This document shows, piece after piece, positions 54,561-64,000 of a stretch of 64,000 nucleotides of DNA. The position numbers and the translations under genes are program-made. The notes beneath the pieces are model-generated. The model was given only the letters and a program-made list of their open reading frames with translations. It was not told the origin of the DNA and ran no database searches. Source of the DNA: Acidobacteriota bacterium (lineage in GTDB: Bacteria; Acidobacteriota; Terriglobia; Terriglobales; Acidobacteriaceae); contig JACPYL010000025.1 of NCBI GenBank assembly GCA_016196065.1, positions 678,474-742,473 of the forward strand, read 5' to 3'. Within the stretch, counting starts at the first letter, position 1; each line of letters begins with the position of its first letter.

Positions 54561-55283
54561 CTAGTGAGTCGTGAACGCAATCACGATCAAGTAGACCGCC
54601 TGGGCGGCAGCCATTCCAATCCAGACAAACCGGCGAATCCGCGAACGGCGTAAATCTCGCAGCAGAACCGCTTGGGTAGGATCAACGGAACGTAGTGTTT
54701 GCGCTGTCTCAACAGCAACGGCGACTGGAGCTATCGGGGGCAGAGTCGATAGTTCCGCTTTTGGCTTGTCGGGATAAAACACCTTGGGAGTGCTGATCAC
54801 TTCCGACCACGCAGGCAGCAGGATCCAAGTTTCCGGGATGATATTAGTCACCGGCTTGGAGGTCAGTTCGAGGGTGGGCAATTTCTCTGGAACCAGCCGA
54901 TCCGCCAGATTGCGGAGCAGCGAACTGAACCAGAAGTGGCTGAGCTGGTCCGTGATCAGTTCTCCCACATCCACCGGAACCGACTCCAGGTCGAGGGGTG
55001 GAAGGGTTTCGGGAGAGATTACGTCTCCGATGTTGGTGAATACTGTCCGAAACCAGGGCAGCTGCAAGCGCTCGCCGAGGGCCAGGCCAACATCGACCGG
55101 GCGCGACGTAAGTTGTAGTGGCGGAAGCTTTTCCAGCGCAAATGTGTGGCGCAGATTGGTCAGCAGAGACTTCCACAACGGCTGGGTCAGGGACGCTGGT
55201 GGGAGCAGATCGATCCGAAGCTCTTGTGGCGGAGCCGAAGGCTCTTCATACCAGGCTTCGGCGGCGTTCGAACGATATGCCAT
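54561..55283 (-). CDS. C-tail-anchored protein with three internal repeats, unknown function
   Basis: 240 aa. Three tandem units of about 37-47 residues make up residues 25-150. Each runs W/F-aromatic, SL or TV, NL or NI, then a Pro-rich LPPLQLTSRPVDVG type end: unit 1 LWKSLLTNLRHTFALEKLPP, unit 2 WFRTVFTNIGDVISPETLPP, unit 3 WFSSLLRNLADRLVPEKLPT. A Pro-rich linker and a single C-terminal TM helix (FVWIGMAAAQAVYLIVIAF) follow, with only TTH after it. There is no signal peptide, so the repeats face the cytoplasm. No named family recognised. Confidence 0.7.
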   Translation of the reverse strand: MAYRSNAAEAWYEEPSAPPQELRIDLLPPASLTQPLWKSLLTNLRHTFALEKLPPLQLTSRPVDVGLALGERLQLPWFRTVFTNIGDVISPETLPPLDLESVPVDVGELITDQLSHFWFSSLLRNLADRLVPEKLPTLELTSKPVTNIIPETWILLPAWSEVISTPKVFYPDKPKAELSTLPPIAPVAVAVETAQTLRSVDPTQAVLLRDLRRSRIRRFVWIGMAAAQAVYLIVIAFTTH

Positions 55284-55548
55284 GCAAATATGATGCTAGA
55301 TGCCGCCGCTCCAATTGTCACGCGTGTTTACGCAGTTTTACAGGCTCCCCCCTGCCGCAACTGCAAAGACGCAGGTTGCCGGGTCTCCTGTGGGTAGACG
55401 CGCCGTTTCCCGGTTACGGAGGGCACCGCCCTCCATCCCCTTTTCAAGCGATTTCTCCGAGAATTGCCGCTATTCCTTCCCTTTCCTTCGTTAGTACATG
55501 GACTTTCAGCCGTTGAGCCTTGGGCCCCGCCTGAAGCACAATCACAAG

Positions 55549-56046
55549 ATGAGTGCTTTCGGCCTTAACAGGATTGCCCTGTCGCGGAAACTTGGTGCAC
55601 TCTTACTCGCGCTGGGTGCCCTCACGACCGCGGCCGCAGGTAAGGATGTTGCACTGATATCGAACAAGAACAATTCGCTTCCCACCATCGCTCTGGCGGA
55701 CCTGGTGAAGGTGTGTAAAGGCCAGATGAGCCATTGGCCTGACGGAAAGCCAGTCACGATCGTGATGCGCCAACCCGGCACTCCTGAACTGAAGATGGTG
55801 GAAGACAAGATTTACGCAGCCACTTCTCAGGATGTGCGCGAGTTGATTTCCTCCGCCAATCACAACCGGGCGGACCGGCCGGCGGTTATCCTGGGCAACA
55901 GCGACGAAGAAATCATTCGTAAAGTCGAGTCGATGCCCGGAGCCATTGGGCTGGTGGACATCTACTCCATTACTGGCGCCGTCCAGGTAATCAGAATCGG
56001 TGGCAAGCTTCCTCTGGAATCGGGTTACGCGCTTCATGGGAACTGA
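55549..56046 (+). CDS. Periplasmic substrate-binding-like protein (PstS-related, short)
   Basis: 165 aa from ATG 55549 (upstream ATG 55498 lacks support). The signal peptide ends near TAAAGKD. The mature part resembles one lobe of PBP-like proteins: VALISNKNNSLPTIALADLVKVCKG, GKPVTIVMRQPGTPE, and MPGAIGLVDIYSI, the last like the GAIGY block of PstS relatives. It is half the length of a full PstS. A sensing role for a phosphate-like anion is possible given the PilZ and hybrid-kinase genes directly downstream. Confidence 0.68.
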   Translation: MSAFGLNRIALSRKLGALLLALGALTTAAAGKDVALISNKNNSLPTIALADLVKVCKGQMSHWPDGKPVTIVMRQPGTPELKMVEDKIYAATSQDVRELISSANHNRADRPAVILGNSDEEIIRKVESMPGAIGLVDIYSITGAVQVIRIGGKLPLESGYALHGN

Positions 56047-56097
56047 ATGCTGGTCTTCATTCGCAATGTCAGTATCGATAGCGCGGAAAGGGTTTGA

Positions 56098-56457
56098 TTG
56101 AACAACGACAGTGCCGCAACAGCCCCCGCGTATCACCGGCATCGGCGCTTTCCGCGTCACGCAATGGATGCGCGCATTCAACTCTCGGTATTCCGCGACG
56201 GCTCGACAATTTCGCTCTGGGGCCGCACCAGCGAGTTGGGGCAAGATGGCGTGGGAGCCACCCTCAGTGCGGAATTAAAAGTTGGGGAAGTTGTTTCCAT
56301 GGAATTTCCCATTCCCGTCCCACCCTATTTGATGAAGGTGCGAGCCATCGCACGCTACAGCGAAGGCCTGCGCTGCGGATTCGAATTTCTGATTGTGACT
56401 GAGGAACAGCGGCAAACGCTTCGCCGGACCTGTGAAGTTCTGACCAGCGCCTTCTAA
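56098..56457 (+). CDS. PilZ domain protein
   Basis: 119 aa from TTG 56098. RHRRFPRHAMDARIQLSVF carries the RxxxR c-di-GMP motif. WGRTSELGQDGVGATL is the second element, here (S)ELGQDGVG in place of DxSxxG. KVGEVVSMEFPIPVPPYLMKVRAIARYSEGLRCGFEFL completes the barrel. It probably binds cyclic di-GMP and acts on an unseen partner, perhaps through the kinase 104 bp downstream. Confidence 0.82.
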   Translation: MNNDSAATAPAYHRHRRFPRHAMDARIQLSVFRDGSTISLWGRTSELGQDGVGATLSAELKVGEVVSMEFPIPVPPYLMKVRAIARYSEGLRCGFEFLIVTEEQRQTLRRTCEVLTSAF

Positions 56458-56561
56458 CCGGCATCGTCTCAACATTTCCGATTACCCCGGTAACTTTCTG
56501 CCACCCATCCAGGTGGGTACCATCGCACTAGTGCCGGTGCTACCGGAAGGGACCAACCTGT

Positions 56562-59084
56562 ATGGGGGAGAAAGTCACCCCGCCAGCCACTTCAGCCGAA
56601 GTGCTGCGGGCAAGAACGCTGCGGGAAGCGCACCAGCGTGGACTTCCTCCGATCCTGACGCACATTTCTCCTGAGTCAAGATCCAACGGCGATTCCGCCG
56701 GACACTCCGCTGACATCGAAAAAGCCTACCTCGAGCAGATTGTCGAGAATGCCCCGGAAGCGATCAGTATTCTTGACTTGGATCTGCGAGTCATCCGCAT
56801 CAACGACGAATTCACACGCCTGTTCGGATTTGATCACGACGAAACCTGCGGAAAAACGATCGACACTCTGGTCGTTCCTCCCGACCGCTCCGCGGAAACC
56901 GTCTGGATCGCCGATAGCGTAGCGCAAGGGAACAAGCTCTCACTGGAAACGCGGCGGCTCCGCAAAGACGGAACCTTGGTGGACGTTCTCGTCTCAGCCT
57001 CTCCGGTGATGGTCGACGGTCGCAGAGTCGCCACCTACGCCTCCTATCGCGATATCACGGAACAAAAGCGCGCGGAGGAATTGAACTCGGCCCTCTACGC
57101 GATCGCAGCACGCGCGCATTCGGTAGAAAATCAGCAACAGTTCTTTGCCGCGATCCACAACATCGTCGGCCATCTCATGTATGCGCGGAACTTCTACATC
57201 GCGCTTCTCGATTTCGATCAGCAACTTCTGCATTTCCCTTACTTCGTCGATGAACAGGACGGAGCACCGGCATCCAAGCACCTGGGACGTGGCCTCACGG
57301 AACATGTCATCCGCACCGGTGAGCCTCTCCTGGCGACGCCCGGCGTCTTCGAAGAGCTTGTGCAGCGCGGAGAAGCGGAACTGATCGGCGCCGCCTCGCT
57401 CGACTGGCTCGGCGTTCCTCTCATGGGAAGTAACGGCTGTATTGGAGCCCTGGTCGTCCAGAGCTATAGCGAAAATGTCCGTTTCGGCGAACGCGATCGC
57501 GACATCCTGAAGTTTGTTTCTCAACAGATTGCGACTGCCATCGAACACAAGCGATATGAAGAAGCCTTACGGCGCTCTGAGGCGCGCTACCGCTCGCTGA
57601 TCCTGAGCGCCGCTTACGGCATCTACCGGTGCACGTTAGCCGGGAAATTCCTGGATGTGAATCCGGCCCTCATTTCTATGCTGGGTTATGTCTCGGTGGA
57701 AGAAGTTCTGCAACTCGATCCACGGCGCGATGTCTTCTTCAATGCGCAAGAACTGGATCGCTTAACCGAGGAATACCGCCGCAATGGAAGCCTCAATGGC
57801 GTTGAGGTGCAGTGGAGGGCCAAAGATGGCCATGTGATCGTGGTGCGCTTGAGTGGGCGTCCTGTCAGTGGCGCGGACACGGTAGAAGAACTTGAGATCA
57901 TCGCTGAGGACATCACCGAACGCCGCCAGTTGGAAGAACAGTTTCGCCAGGCACAGAAGATGGAAGCGGTCGGCAGACTCGCCGGTGGCGTGGCCCACGA
58001 CTTCAACAATCTTCTGATGGTGATCAACGGCTATACCGAAGTGCTGCTGGAAGAATTGAAGTCGGGTAGTCCGATGTATCAGAAAGTACATTCCATTCAG
58101 CAGGCTTCCGATCGCGCCGCCACTCTGACCCGGCAACTGCTGGCATTCAGCCGCAAGCAACTTCTGGAACTGAAAGTAGTCGACGTCAATACCGTGATCG
58201 CCGACATGGAACGGTTATTGCGGCCGTTAATTGGCGAGAACATCACTCTTGCGACTCGGCTCGCACCCGATGCAGGCCGAACGCGCGCCGATGCCGGACA
58301 ACTCGAACAGGTCATCATGAACCTGGTCGTCAATGCCAAAGATGCCATGCCCGATGGAGGCAGAATTACGATTCAAAGCTCGGAGGTCACGGTGCGCCCG
58401 AATTTCCGGGAGCATCGATTCATCCAGCCTGGCCGCTATGTCGTGATCTCGGTCGTCGATACCGGACTTGGCATGGACAAGGAAACTCAATCCCGCATTT
58501 TCGAACCTTTTTTCACCACCAAGGAAAAAGGCAAAGGCACCGGACTCGGGCTCTCGACCGTCTACGGAATCGTGAAGCAGAGCGGCGGCTACGTGTTTGC
58601 CCAAAGTGAAATCGGGACGGGGACAACGTTCTATATTTACTTGCCGCGAGTGGAAGACGCACCCGAGGCAATGAGTCCGGCCAAGGCGCAGGAGAACGAA
58701 AAGGGCGGCTGCGAAACCATCTTGCTGGTCGAGGACGAAGACTCGGTCCGCGAACTCGTGCGCGAAACGCTGGTGGCGCGTGGCTACCACGTGCTCGAGG
58801 CTGAAAACGGAGAAAGCGGCCTGCGCGTCGCCGAAATGCACCGCGATGAAATCGATATCCTGATCACCGACGTCATCATGCCCGGGATCGGTGGCCGTGA
58901 ACTGGCGAAAAGGCTGCTCCAGATTCGGCCACGCCTGGCCGTACTCTACCTCTCCGGCTATACCGAAGACACGATCCTCCATCAGGGGGCGCTCGATCCA
59001 GGAACTGCATTCCTGCAGAAACCCTTTACCCTGCAAAACCTTGCCCGCAAGGTCCGGGAAGTCCTTCGGCTGGCATCAAACTGA
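56562..59084 (+). CDS. Hybrid sensor histidine kinase (PAS-GAF-PAS-HK-REC)
   Basis: 840 aa, no TM helix, so cytoplasmic. PAS 1 covers about 57-165 ([20 protein letters not shown]), GAF about 180-345 ([26 protein letters not shown]), PAS 2 about 350-455 ([25 protein letters not shown]). HisKA has the acceptor His479 in GGVAHDFNN. HATPase shows [18 protein letters not shown] and [13 protein letters not shown]. The C-terminal receiver (about 715-835) has VEDED and the phospho-acceptor Asp770 in LITDVIMPG. No output domain is attached, so the signal goes on to another protein. Confidence 0.95.
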   Translation: MGEKVTPPATSAEVLRARTLREAHQRGLPPILTHISPESRSNGDSAGHSADIEKAYLEQIVENAPEAISILDLDLRVIRINDEFTRLFGFDHDETCGKTIDTLVVPPDRSAETVWIADSVAQGNKLSLETRRLRKDGTLVDVLVSASPVMVDGRRVATYASYRDITEQKRAEELNSALYAIAARAHSVENQQQFFAAIHNIVGHLMYARNFYIALLDFDQQLLHFPYFVDEQDGAPASKHLGRGLTEHVIRTGEPLLATPGVFEELVQRGEAELIGAASLDWLGVPLMGSNGCIGALVVQSYSENVRFGERDRDILKFVSQQIATAIEHKRYEEALRRSEARYRSLILSAAYGIYRCTLAGKFLDVNPALISMLGYVSVEEVLQLDPRRDVFFNAQELDRLTEEYRRNGSLNGVEVQWRAKDGHVIVVRLSGRPVSGADTVEELEIIAEDITERRQLEEQFRQAQKMEAVGRLAGGVAHDFNNLLMVINGYTEVLLEELKSGSPMYQKVHSIQQASDRAATLTRQLLAFSRKQLLELKVVDVNTVIADMERLLRPLIGENITLATRLAPDAGRTRADAGQLEQVIMNLVVNAKDAMPDGGRITIQSSEVTVRPNFREHRFIQPGRYVVISVVDTGLGMDKETQSRIFEPFFTTKEKGKGTGLGLSTVYGIVKQSGGYVFAQSEIGTGTTFYIYLPRVEDAPEAMSPAKAQENEKGGCETILLVEDEDSVRELVRETLVARGYHVLEAENGESGLRVAEMHRDEIDILITDVIMPGIGGRELAKRLLQIRPRLAVLYLSGYTEDTILHQGALDPGTAFLQKPFTLQNLARKVREVLRLASN

Positions 59085-59207
59085 CGTTTTTAACCGCAGG
59101 GCTGCAACTATTCTCCGTCTTGAGACTCCAATCATTGGACCATTGGATACATCCAACATCCATGTGGGTCTGTTTCGCGTACTTTATAGTGAGAGTGGGG
59201 TCAGGCA

Positions 59208-60167
59208 ATGCTTTTCAAAAAACCTTCCGATATAGCTTCCTCTGAAATCACGCCCAAAGATGTCTATTTGAACCGGCGCCGTTTCCTCACGGGCGCAGCC
59301 GTGGCTGGAGTCGCGACGGCGGCGGGCTTCGCATTTCGGGAACTTGGCTCGCCTTCAGTGGTGACGGAAGCCAACGCAAAGATTGACGGCGTAAAGAAAA
59401 GTTCGTTCAGCACCACCGAAGCGCAAACTCCGTTCAAGGATGTCAGCAGCTATAACAATTTTTATGAGTTCTCCACCGACAAGTATGAACCGGCGGGCAT
59501 TGCCAAGAATTTCAAGACGCGTCCGTGGACGGTGACCATCGATGGCCTGGTCAAGAAGAAACTGCAACTCGACGTAGACGCGATCATAAAAATGGCCGCG
59601 CCCGAAGAACGAATCTACCGGCATCGCTGCGTAGAGGGGTGGTCGATCGTTGTTCCGTGGGTAGGATTCTCGCTGAGTGAGTTGATCAAAGTCGCAGATC
59701 CGCTAGGCAAAGCAAAATTTGTTGAGTTCACGACGCTCCTCGATCCCAAGCAGATGCCCGGCCAGCGCGTGCCGGTGCTCCAATGGCCCTACGTCGAAGG
59801 CCTGCGCATGGACGAAGCGATGCATCCGCTGGCATTGCTTTGCTTTGGAATGTATGGCGAGACTCTTCCCAACCAAAATGGAGCGCCTCTGCGCGTCGTG
59901 ATTCCGTGGAAATACGGCTTCAAGAGCGCCAAGTCGATCGTGAGAATCCGTTTCACCGATCAGGAGCCGATGAACAGCTGGCAACTCTCGGCCTCGAACG
60001 AATACGGATTTTATTCGAATGTGAATCCAAATGTGGACCATCCCCGCTGGAGCCAGGCACGCGAGCGGCGCCTCGGCGAATTCACGAAGCGGCCCACGCT
60101 GATGTTCAACGGCTACGACCAGGTCGTGAGCCTCTATTCGGGAATGGATTTGAAGAAAAACTTTTAA
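59208..60167 (+). CDS. msrP: Protein-methionine-sulfoxide reductase, catalytic subunit MsrP
   Basis: 319 aa. Periplasmic molybdopterin enzyme that repairs oxidised methionine in envelope proteins. The N-terminus has a twin-arginine signal, [20 protein letters not shown]. The Mo-ligand cysteine lies in [38 protein letters not shown] and [24 protein letters not shown] are the SUOX-fold blocks. Normal length. Its membrane haem partner msrQ follows after a 156-bp gap. Confidence 0.96.
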   Translation: MLFKKPSDIASSEITPKDVYLNRRRFLTGAAVAGVATAAGFAFRELGSPSVVTEANAKIDGVKKSSFSTTEAQTPFKDVSSYNNFYEFSTDKYEPAGIAKNFKTRPWTVTIDGLVKKKLQLDVDAIIKMAAPEERIYRHRCVEGWSIVVPWVGFSLSELIKVADPLGKAKFVEFTTLLDPKQMPGQRVPVLQWPYVEGLRMDEAMHPLALLCFGMYGETLPNQNGAPLRVVIPWKYGFKSAKSIVRIRFTDQEPMNSWQLSASNEYGFYSNVNPNVDHPRWSQARERRLGEFTKRPTLMFNGYDQVVSLYSGMDLKKNF

Positions 60168-60311
60168 GGGCAGAGGTGGCGAGGTCAGATTGCAGAGGTG
60201 AAGAGCTACGAGCGGCGAGCCAAATCGTCAGGTCGCTGGGGTTCGGTTCGCTCGCGGCTCGAAGCTCGAAGCCCGTAGCTCTTTACCTCTGCAATCCAAC
60301 CTCTGGCCTCT
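60167..60311. repeat. Long imperfect inverted repeat between msrP and msrQ
   Basis: Left arm begins AGGGCAGAGGTGGCGAGGTC and includes CAGATTGCAGAGGTGAAGAG; the right arm (60260-60311) holds CTCTTTACCTCTGCAATCC and CAACCTCTGGCCTCTG. The inner part CTACGAGCGGCGAGC pairs with GCTCGAAGCCCGTAG only loosely. The AGGTCAGATTG...AGAGGT words are the same as at 32431-32520. Confidence 0.65.
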
Positions 60312-60323
60312 GCAATCGCCTCT

Positions 60324-60956
60324 ATGACCCGCTTGCGCATCACCAAGTTCCTGATCTTCCTATCGGCGCTGATCCCACTGGGACGGCTCGTCTGGAAGTT
60401 TCGTCATGACAGCCTCGGCGCAAATCCGGTGGAGGTCATCACGCACTCGACTGGCGATTGGACGCTGATCCTGATCATGGTCACGCTTTCGATCACTCCG
60501 CTCCGCAGGCTGACGAAACAGTACTGGCTGATCGGCGTCCGGCGCATGATCGGCCTGTTTGCGTTTTTCTACGGATGCCTCCACTTCACAACCTACCTGT
60601 GGCTCGACAAGTTTTTCGACTACCACGAGATGCTCAAGGACATCGTGAAGCGCCCGTTCATCACGGTGGGATTTCTTGCTTTCACGTGCATGATCCCGCT
60701 CGCGTTCACCTCGACCCAGGGTTGGATCCGGCGGCTCGGGAAAAACTGGCAGCGACTCCATCGCTTGATCTACATCACTGCGATCGCCGGTGTGGTTCAC
60801 TACATCTGGCTGGTGAAAGCTGATCTGCGGAAGCCGTTACAGTATGCCGCGGTGTTAAGTGTTTTGATGCTCTACCGGATCGTGATTTGGCTGAACGAGG
60901 CGCGGAGAGCCTCATCCGCGGTACGCAGTCCCGCCCCCGAAGTAACCAAAGTGTAA
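60324..60956 (+). CDS. msrQ: MsrQ, haem-binding membrane subunit of MsrPQ
   Basis: 210 aa. Six-helix flavocytochrome-type protein that passes quinone-pool electrons to MsrP. Helices include LRITKFLIFLSALIPLGRLV, THSTGDWTLILIMVTLSITPLRRL, GLFAFFYGCLHFTTYLWLD (His ligand), VGFLAFTCMIPLAFTST and RLHRLIYITAIAGVVHYIWLVK (His ligands in LHRL and VHYIW). The block LIGVRRMIGLFAFFYGCLH is the family marker. Complete. Confidence 0.94.
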   Translation: MTRLRITKFLIFLSALIPLGRLVWKFRHDSLGANPVEVITHSTGDWTLILIMVTLSITPLRRLTKQYWLIGVRRMIGLFAFFYGCLHFTTYLWLDKFFDYHEMLKDIVKRPFITVGFLAFTCMIPLAFTSTQGWIRRLGKNWQRLHRLIYITAIAGVVHYIWLVKADLRKPLQYAAVLSVLMLYRIVIWLNEARRASSAVRSPAPEVTKV

Positions 60957-61044
60957 TGGGTAACCTCGTTTCCCCTCCTCGACGACAAAAACTTTACTTT
61001 AGAATTCGGGTTTGAAGCATCTTACGAATAGCAGGAGTACTCCT

Positions 61045-62583
61045 ATGAATCCGTTTCCCAGCAGGACGAAGTGTGCCGCGCGCGCGGCGCTGGTAATTAT
61101 GACAATTTCTGTCCTGTTTCTGGCAACGGGATGCGGCTCTGGTAACGGCAACTCGGGCGGAGGCGGAGGCGGCGGAAATGGCTCCGGCTTCAGCAAATCG
61201 AGTCTGAACGGGCAGTATGCGTTTACGTTAAAGGGTATCGGCACGCCCGACCTCCTGAATTCTTTCTTTTTTGTGGAAGGAGGAGTGTTCACGGCAGACG
61301 GCAACGGAAACATCACGTCTGGGACAGATGACGCAGTCATCAATTTCACCGCCTTCAGCGATCAAATTAGTGGCTCCTACTCGATTAACAGCGACGGAAC
61401 GGGCAACGTTCTATTCAACTTTCCAGCCGGCGGCCAGTCCCTTTACCGCATCACTTTCAGTGACACGAGTCACTTCTACATGGAACAAGCCGATGGCAAT
61501 GGAACCAGCGGTGGTTCAGGCGAAAAACAGGATGCTTCGGCTTTTGCGGCCGTGCCATCGGGCACTTTCGTGTATCAGACACATGATCTGGCACGTGCCA
61601 GTTCCACAGTCGGAGTTTTGAATCTCGCTTCAGGCCAGATTACGGGCACCGGAGACGCTCTGATCGGCGGCGGACTCGTGTCGCCTCTAACCGTTACCGG
61701 CAGCGTCGCGGCTCCCGGAAATACGACTGGCCGGGGATCGATGACCATCACAGATGACACCGGTTCGTCGAGCTATCAATACTACGTCGTGAACTCCAGG
61801 AAAATCCGGTTCCTCAACACATCAGCGGCATCGTCGTTGGCGATTGGACAGGCCGAAGCGCAAACCGGTGGACCGTTCACGGACGCGTCTCTCACTGGCA
61901 CTTACGTCTTTGGCAGTTCCGGGGACACACTGAACGTCGCAGGTATTCACTCGGTAGGACTCTTCACCAACGATGGCGCCGGGCACGTTACAGCGGGGAC
62001 CTTCGACTCGGTGCAGGACGGGAATCCAACGACCGCTATTTCTCTCAACGCAGGAAGCACATACGCAGTGAATAACATAGGGCGAGTTGACTCGCTGCTC
62101 AATCTATCGACCGGAATCACGAATGAAAAAGTGATGTATCTGGTAAGTCCGACGCGCGCTTATTTTCTGGTGAACGATCCGGTCAACGTGGAAGATGGAA
62201 CTCTGGACAAGCAGACAGGGTCGGCATTCACGAATACCAGCATGAAGGGACAGTACGCGTTCGTGATGGATGGATTCGATGCCAACCAGCAGTTGCCTTA
62301 TCGAGATCGCGTGGGTACATGGACTCCGGACGGAGCGGGCACAGTTAAAACCAGCTACGTGGCCAGCGGGTATCTCCCCAGTGTTCCCCCGGTGGGTACC
62401 GCAACGAGTAACAACCTATCGGGCACTTACGCCGTCGATGCCAGCGGCATCGCTATTGCCAGCGTAAATGATCTTTCCAACAACTTGATCTTCTACATGG
62501 TATCCGCCAATTCTGGATACATGCTGCAGGCAGACACAAATGTTGATATCGGCGGCGCGTTCACGATACAGCCGCCACAGTAG
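61045..62583 (+). CDS. Large lipoprotein with repeated beta domain, unknown function
   Basis: 512 aa from ATG 61045, preceded by AGGAG; the TTG at 61012 is less likely. Lipobox LATGC near residue 31, then a poly-Gly/Ser tether. The rest looks like three to four copies of one beta unit that begins with a NGQYAF-type string: SSLNGQYAFTLKGIG, ASLTGTYVFGSSGD and TSMKGQYAFVMDGFDANQ. Each leads to a GNGNITSGT/GAGHVTAGT-like turn and a YSINSDGTGNV/YAVDASGI strand. Such proteins are common in acidobacteria and of unknown function; probably displayed outside the cell. Confidence 0.72.
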   Translation: MNPFPSRTKCAARAALVIMTISVLFLATGCGSGNGNSGGGGGGGNGSGFSKSSLNGQYAFTLKGIGTPDLLNSFFFVEGGVFTADGNGNITSGTDDAVINFTAFSDQISGSYSINSDGTGNVLFNFPAGGQSLYRITFSDTSHFYMEQADGNGTSGGSGEKQDASAFAAVPSGTFVYQTHDLARASSTVGVLNLASGQITGTGDALIGGGLVSPLTVTGSVAAPGNTTGRGSMTITDDTGSSSYQYYVVNSRKIRFLNTSAASSLAIGQAEAQTGGPFTDASLTGTYVFGSSGDTLNVAGIHSVGLFTNDGAGHVTAGTFDSVQDGNPTTAISLNAGSTYAVNNIGRVDSLLNLSTGITNEKVMYLVSPTRAYFLVNDPVNVEDGTLDKQTGSAFTNTSMKGQYAFVMDGFDANQQLPYRDRVGTWTPDGAGTVKTSYVASGYLPSVPPVGTATSNNLSGTYAVDASGIAIASVNDLSNNLIFYMVSANSGYMLQADTNVDIGGAFTIQPPQ

Positions 62584-62587
62584 CCAG

Positions 62588-62685
62588 GTGCCCCGTCCAA
62601 GCTAGCCTTGGGCGGGATTCTTCTCAAAGTCCGCTGTTCGTTGCCACAAAAAAGTCCCCGCCCAAGCTAAGCTTGGACGGGGCAC
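62588..62685. repeat. 29-bp inverted repeat between convergent genes
   Basis: Arm 62588-62616 (GTGCCCCGTCCAAGCTAGCC...) and arm 62657-62685 are inverse copies with two mismatches. Each arm is itself partly self-complementary (CCAAGCT/AGCTTGG in the right arm). It stands between the ends of the lipoprotein and infB and would form a cruciform or a two-way terminator. Confidence 0.8.
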
Positions 62686-62719
62686 CCTCTTCGGTTTTCC
62701 TAATCACTAGCCACTGCTT

Positions 62720-64000
62720 CTAAGCCATGGCTTCGGCGGCGACCTTCTCCGTCACGAACGCTTCGATCACGTCTCCGACTTTGATGTCGCCGAAGTTCGC
62801 GATCGAGATGCCGCATTCCATGCCATTGGTGACTTGGGAAGCGTCGTCCTTGAAGCGGCGCAGCGATGAGACTTTGCCGGTGAACACGACCGTATCGTCG
62901 CGCAGCAGTCGCACTTGCGAGTCGCGGCGGATGATGCCATCGGCCACGCGGCAACCGGCAATCATGCCCACCTTCGGGATGCGGAAGGTTTCGAGCACTT
63001 CGGCGCGTCCCTGATAGGTTTCCTTGATGGTCGGTTCGAGCAGGCCGGTCATGGCGCGCTTGATCTCATCCTGCAGTTCGTAAATGATCGAGTGCAGGCG
63101 AATATCGACTTTGTCCTGCTCGGCCAGTTCGGCGGCCTTGCGTTCCGGACGCACGTTGAAGCCGATGATGATGGCATTCGACGCCGAGGCCAGCAGCACG
63201 TCGCCTTCGTTGATCGCGCCGACTCCTGCACGGAGAAGTTTCAAACGCACTTTGTCGTTCGAAAGTTTTCCCAGAAGATCGGAAAGCACTTCGATCGAGC
63301 CGCCCACGTCACCCTTCAGGATGATGTTCAATTCCTTCATCCCAGCGGTACGCAGCTGCTCGGACAGGCCTTCGAGCGACACGCGAGAACTCTTGGCCAG
63401 CGTGGCTTCGCGGGCTTTTTGTCCGCGGTAGTCGGAGATGTCGCGCGCCTTCTCGCGATCACCCACCACCACGAATTGATCGCCCGCCTGCGGCAGACCT
63501 TCCAGTCCAATGATTTCAACCGGCGTCGACGGCGGAGCTTCCTGCATCGAGGCTCCCCGATCGTCAAACATGGCGCGAACTTTTCCGAACACGTTGCCGA
63601 CGACAAAGTTATCGCCGGTCTTCAGCGTACCGTTCTGCACCAGGATGGTGCCGACCGGGCCACGTCCGCGATCGAGTTTCGCTTCCAGCACAACGCCGCT
63701 GGCCGCGCGTCCCGGAACCGCTCTCAGTTCCTGCAGGTCTGCCGTCAGGCAGATCATTTCCATGAGCAGGTTGAGATTGGTTTTCTTCTTCGCCGAAACG
63801 TCGACAAATACCGTCGTTCCTCCCCATTCTTCGGGGAGCAACCCGCGATCGCCCAGTTGTTTCTTGACGCGATCGGGCAAGGCTTCGGGCTTATCAATTT
63901 TATTGACGGCGACGATAATCGGAACTTCCGCCGCGTGCGCGTGATCAATCGCTTCGAGCGTCTGCGGCATTACACCGTCGTCCGCAGCGACCACGAGCAC
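62720..64000 (-). CDS. infB: Translation initiation factor IF-2, C-terminal part (truncated by window end)
   Basis: 426 residues of the C-terminal two thirds; the N-terminal region and P-loop lie past base 64000. The G domain part has [19 protein letters not shown] and the guanine-specificity motif [11 protein letters not shown] (NKxD) and [11 protein letters not shown]. Domain II follows ([24 protein letters not shown]), then domain III ([41 protein letters not shown]) and the fMet-tRNA-binding C2 domain ([24 protein letters not shown]). IF-2 places initiator tRNA on the 30S subunit. Identity is certain. Confidence 0.97.
   Translation of the reverse strand: MLVVAADDGVMPQTLEAIDHAHAAEVPIIVAVNKIDKPEALPDRVKKQLGDRGLLPEEWGGTTVFVDVSAKKKTNLNLLMEMICLTADLQELRAVPGRAASGVVLEAKLDRGRGPVGTILVQNGTLKTGDNFVVGNVFGKVRAMFDDRGASMQEAPPSTPVEIIGLEGLPQAGDQFVVVGDREKARDISDYRGQKAREATLAKSSRVSLEGLSEQLRTAGMKELNIILKGDVGGSIEVLSDLLGKLSNDKVRLKLLRAGVGAINEGDVLLASASNAIIIGFNVRPERKAAELAEQDKVDIRLHSIIYELQDEIKRAMTGLLEPTIKETYQGRAEVLETFRIPKVGMIAGCRVADGIIRRDSQVRLLRDDTVVFTGKVSSLRRFKDDASQVTNGMECGISIANFGDIKVGDVIEAFVTEKVAAEAMA

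Overview
This is a 64 kb chromosomal segment from a Gram-negative bacterium, most likely an acidobacterium of the Koribacter/Terriglobia type. That placement is an inference. It rests on the mix of full outer-membrane biogenesis (lptD, bamA, waaA-lpxK-heptose genes), a separate gatB, many secreted or lipoprotein families of unknown role, an ECF sigma factor next to a TPR-CHAT protein, and intergenic repeats of a style common in that phylum. I saw no rRNA, tRNA, CRISPR array, prophage, integrase or transposase gene. Almost all of the window is ordinary housekeeping chromosome with small lineage-specific genes between.

Layout. 1-3960: end of an MFS transporter, an acyl-CoA dehydrogenase, two exported Cys/His-rich proteins behind a CRP-like palindrome, and an RDD membrane protein. 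4025-11536: lptD, larE, a DsbA-like lipoprotein, a SurA/PpiC-like lipoprotein, gatB and a small Cys protein coupled to a kinase. 11541-18131: a large membrane Ser/Thr kinase, then ilvB and ilvN behind a candidate attenuator, then an amidohydrolase. 18180-21048: small secreted or metal-binding proteins, PilZ, and 700 bp of repeats including two MITE-like units. 21049-31428: etfB/etfA, M23 peptidase, thiL, an outer-membrane barrel, kbl and dacB. 31495-35440: folP, a sensor kinase lacking the usual phospho-accepting histidine, and hemB. 35547-40884: ECF sigma factor, a 1153-aa zinc-finger/TM/TPR/CHAT protein and a lipoprotein, closed by a terminator. 40921-48474: a membrane wHTH regulator, miaA, and a tight six-gene operon waaA-lpxK-hldA-hldC-waaC-ICMT. 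48531-64000: a molybdopterin oxidoreductase, bamA, an internally repeated protein, a binding-protein/PilZ/hybrid-kinase cluster, msrPQ, a large lipoprotein and the 3' two thirds of infB.

Genes that clearly work together: the LPS operon builds the Kdo-lipid A/heptose core that LptD then places in the outer membrane, and BamA and the SurA-like chaperone fold LptD and other barrels. EtfAB would accept electrons from acyl-CoA dehydrogenases such as the one at 662. IlvB/IlvN form acetolactate synthase. MsrP/MsrQ repair periplasmic methionine sulfoxide.

The strongest candidate for something little described is the sigma factor/anti-sigma-CHAT/lipoprotein operon (35547-40827), where an anti-sigma-type zinc finger and a caspase-like peptidase are in one membrane polypeptide. 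Other points to check are the His-less kinase, a dispersed hairpin family with compensatory base changes, the MITE-like pair, and a bamA whose signal peptide has no standard start codon.
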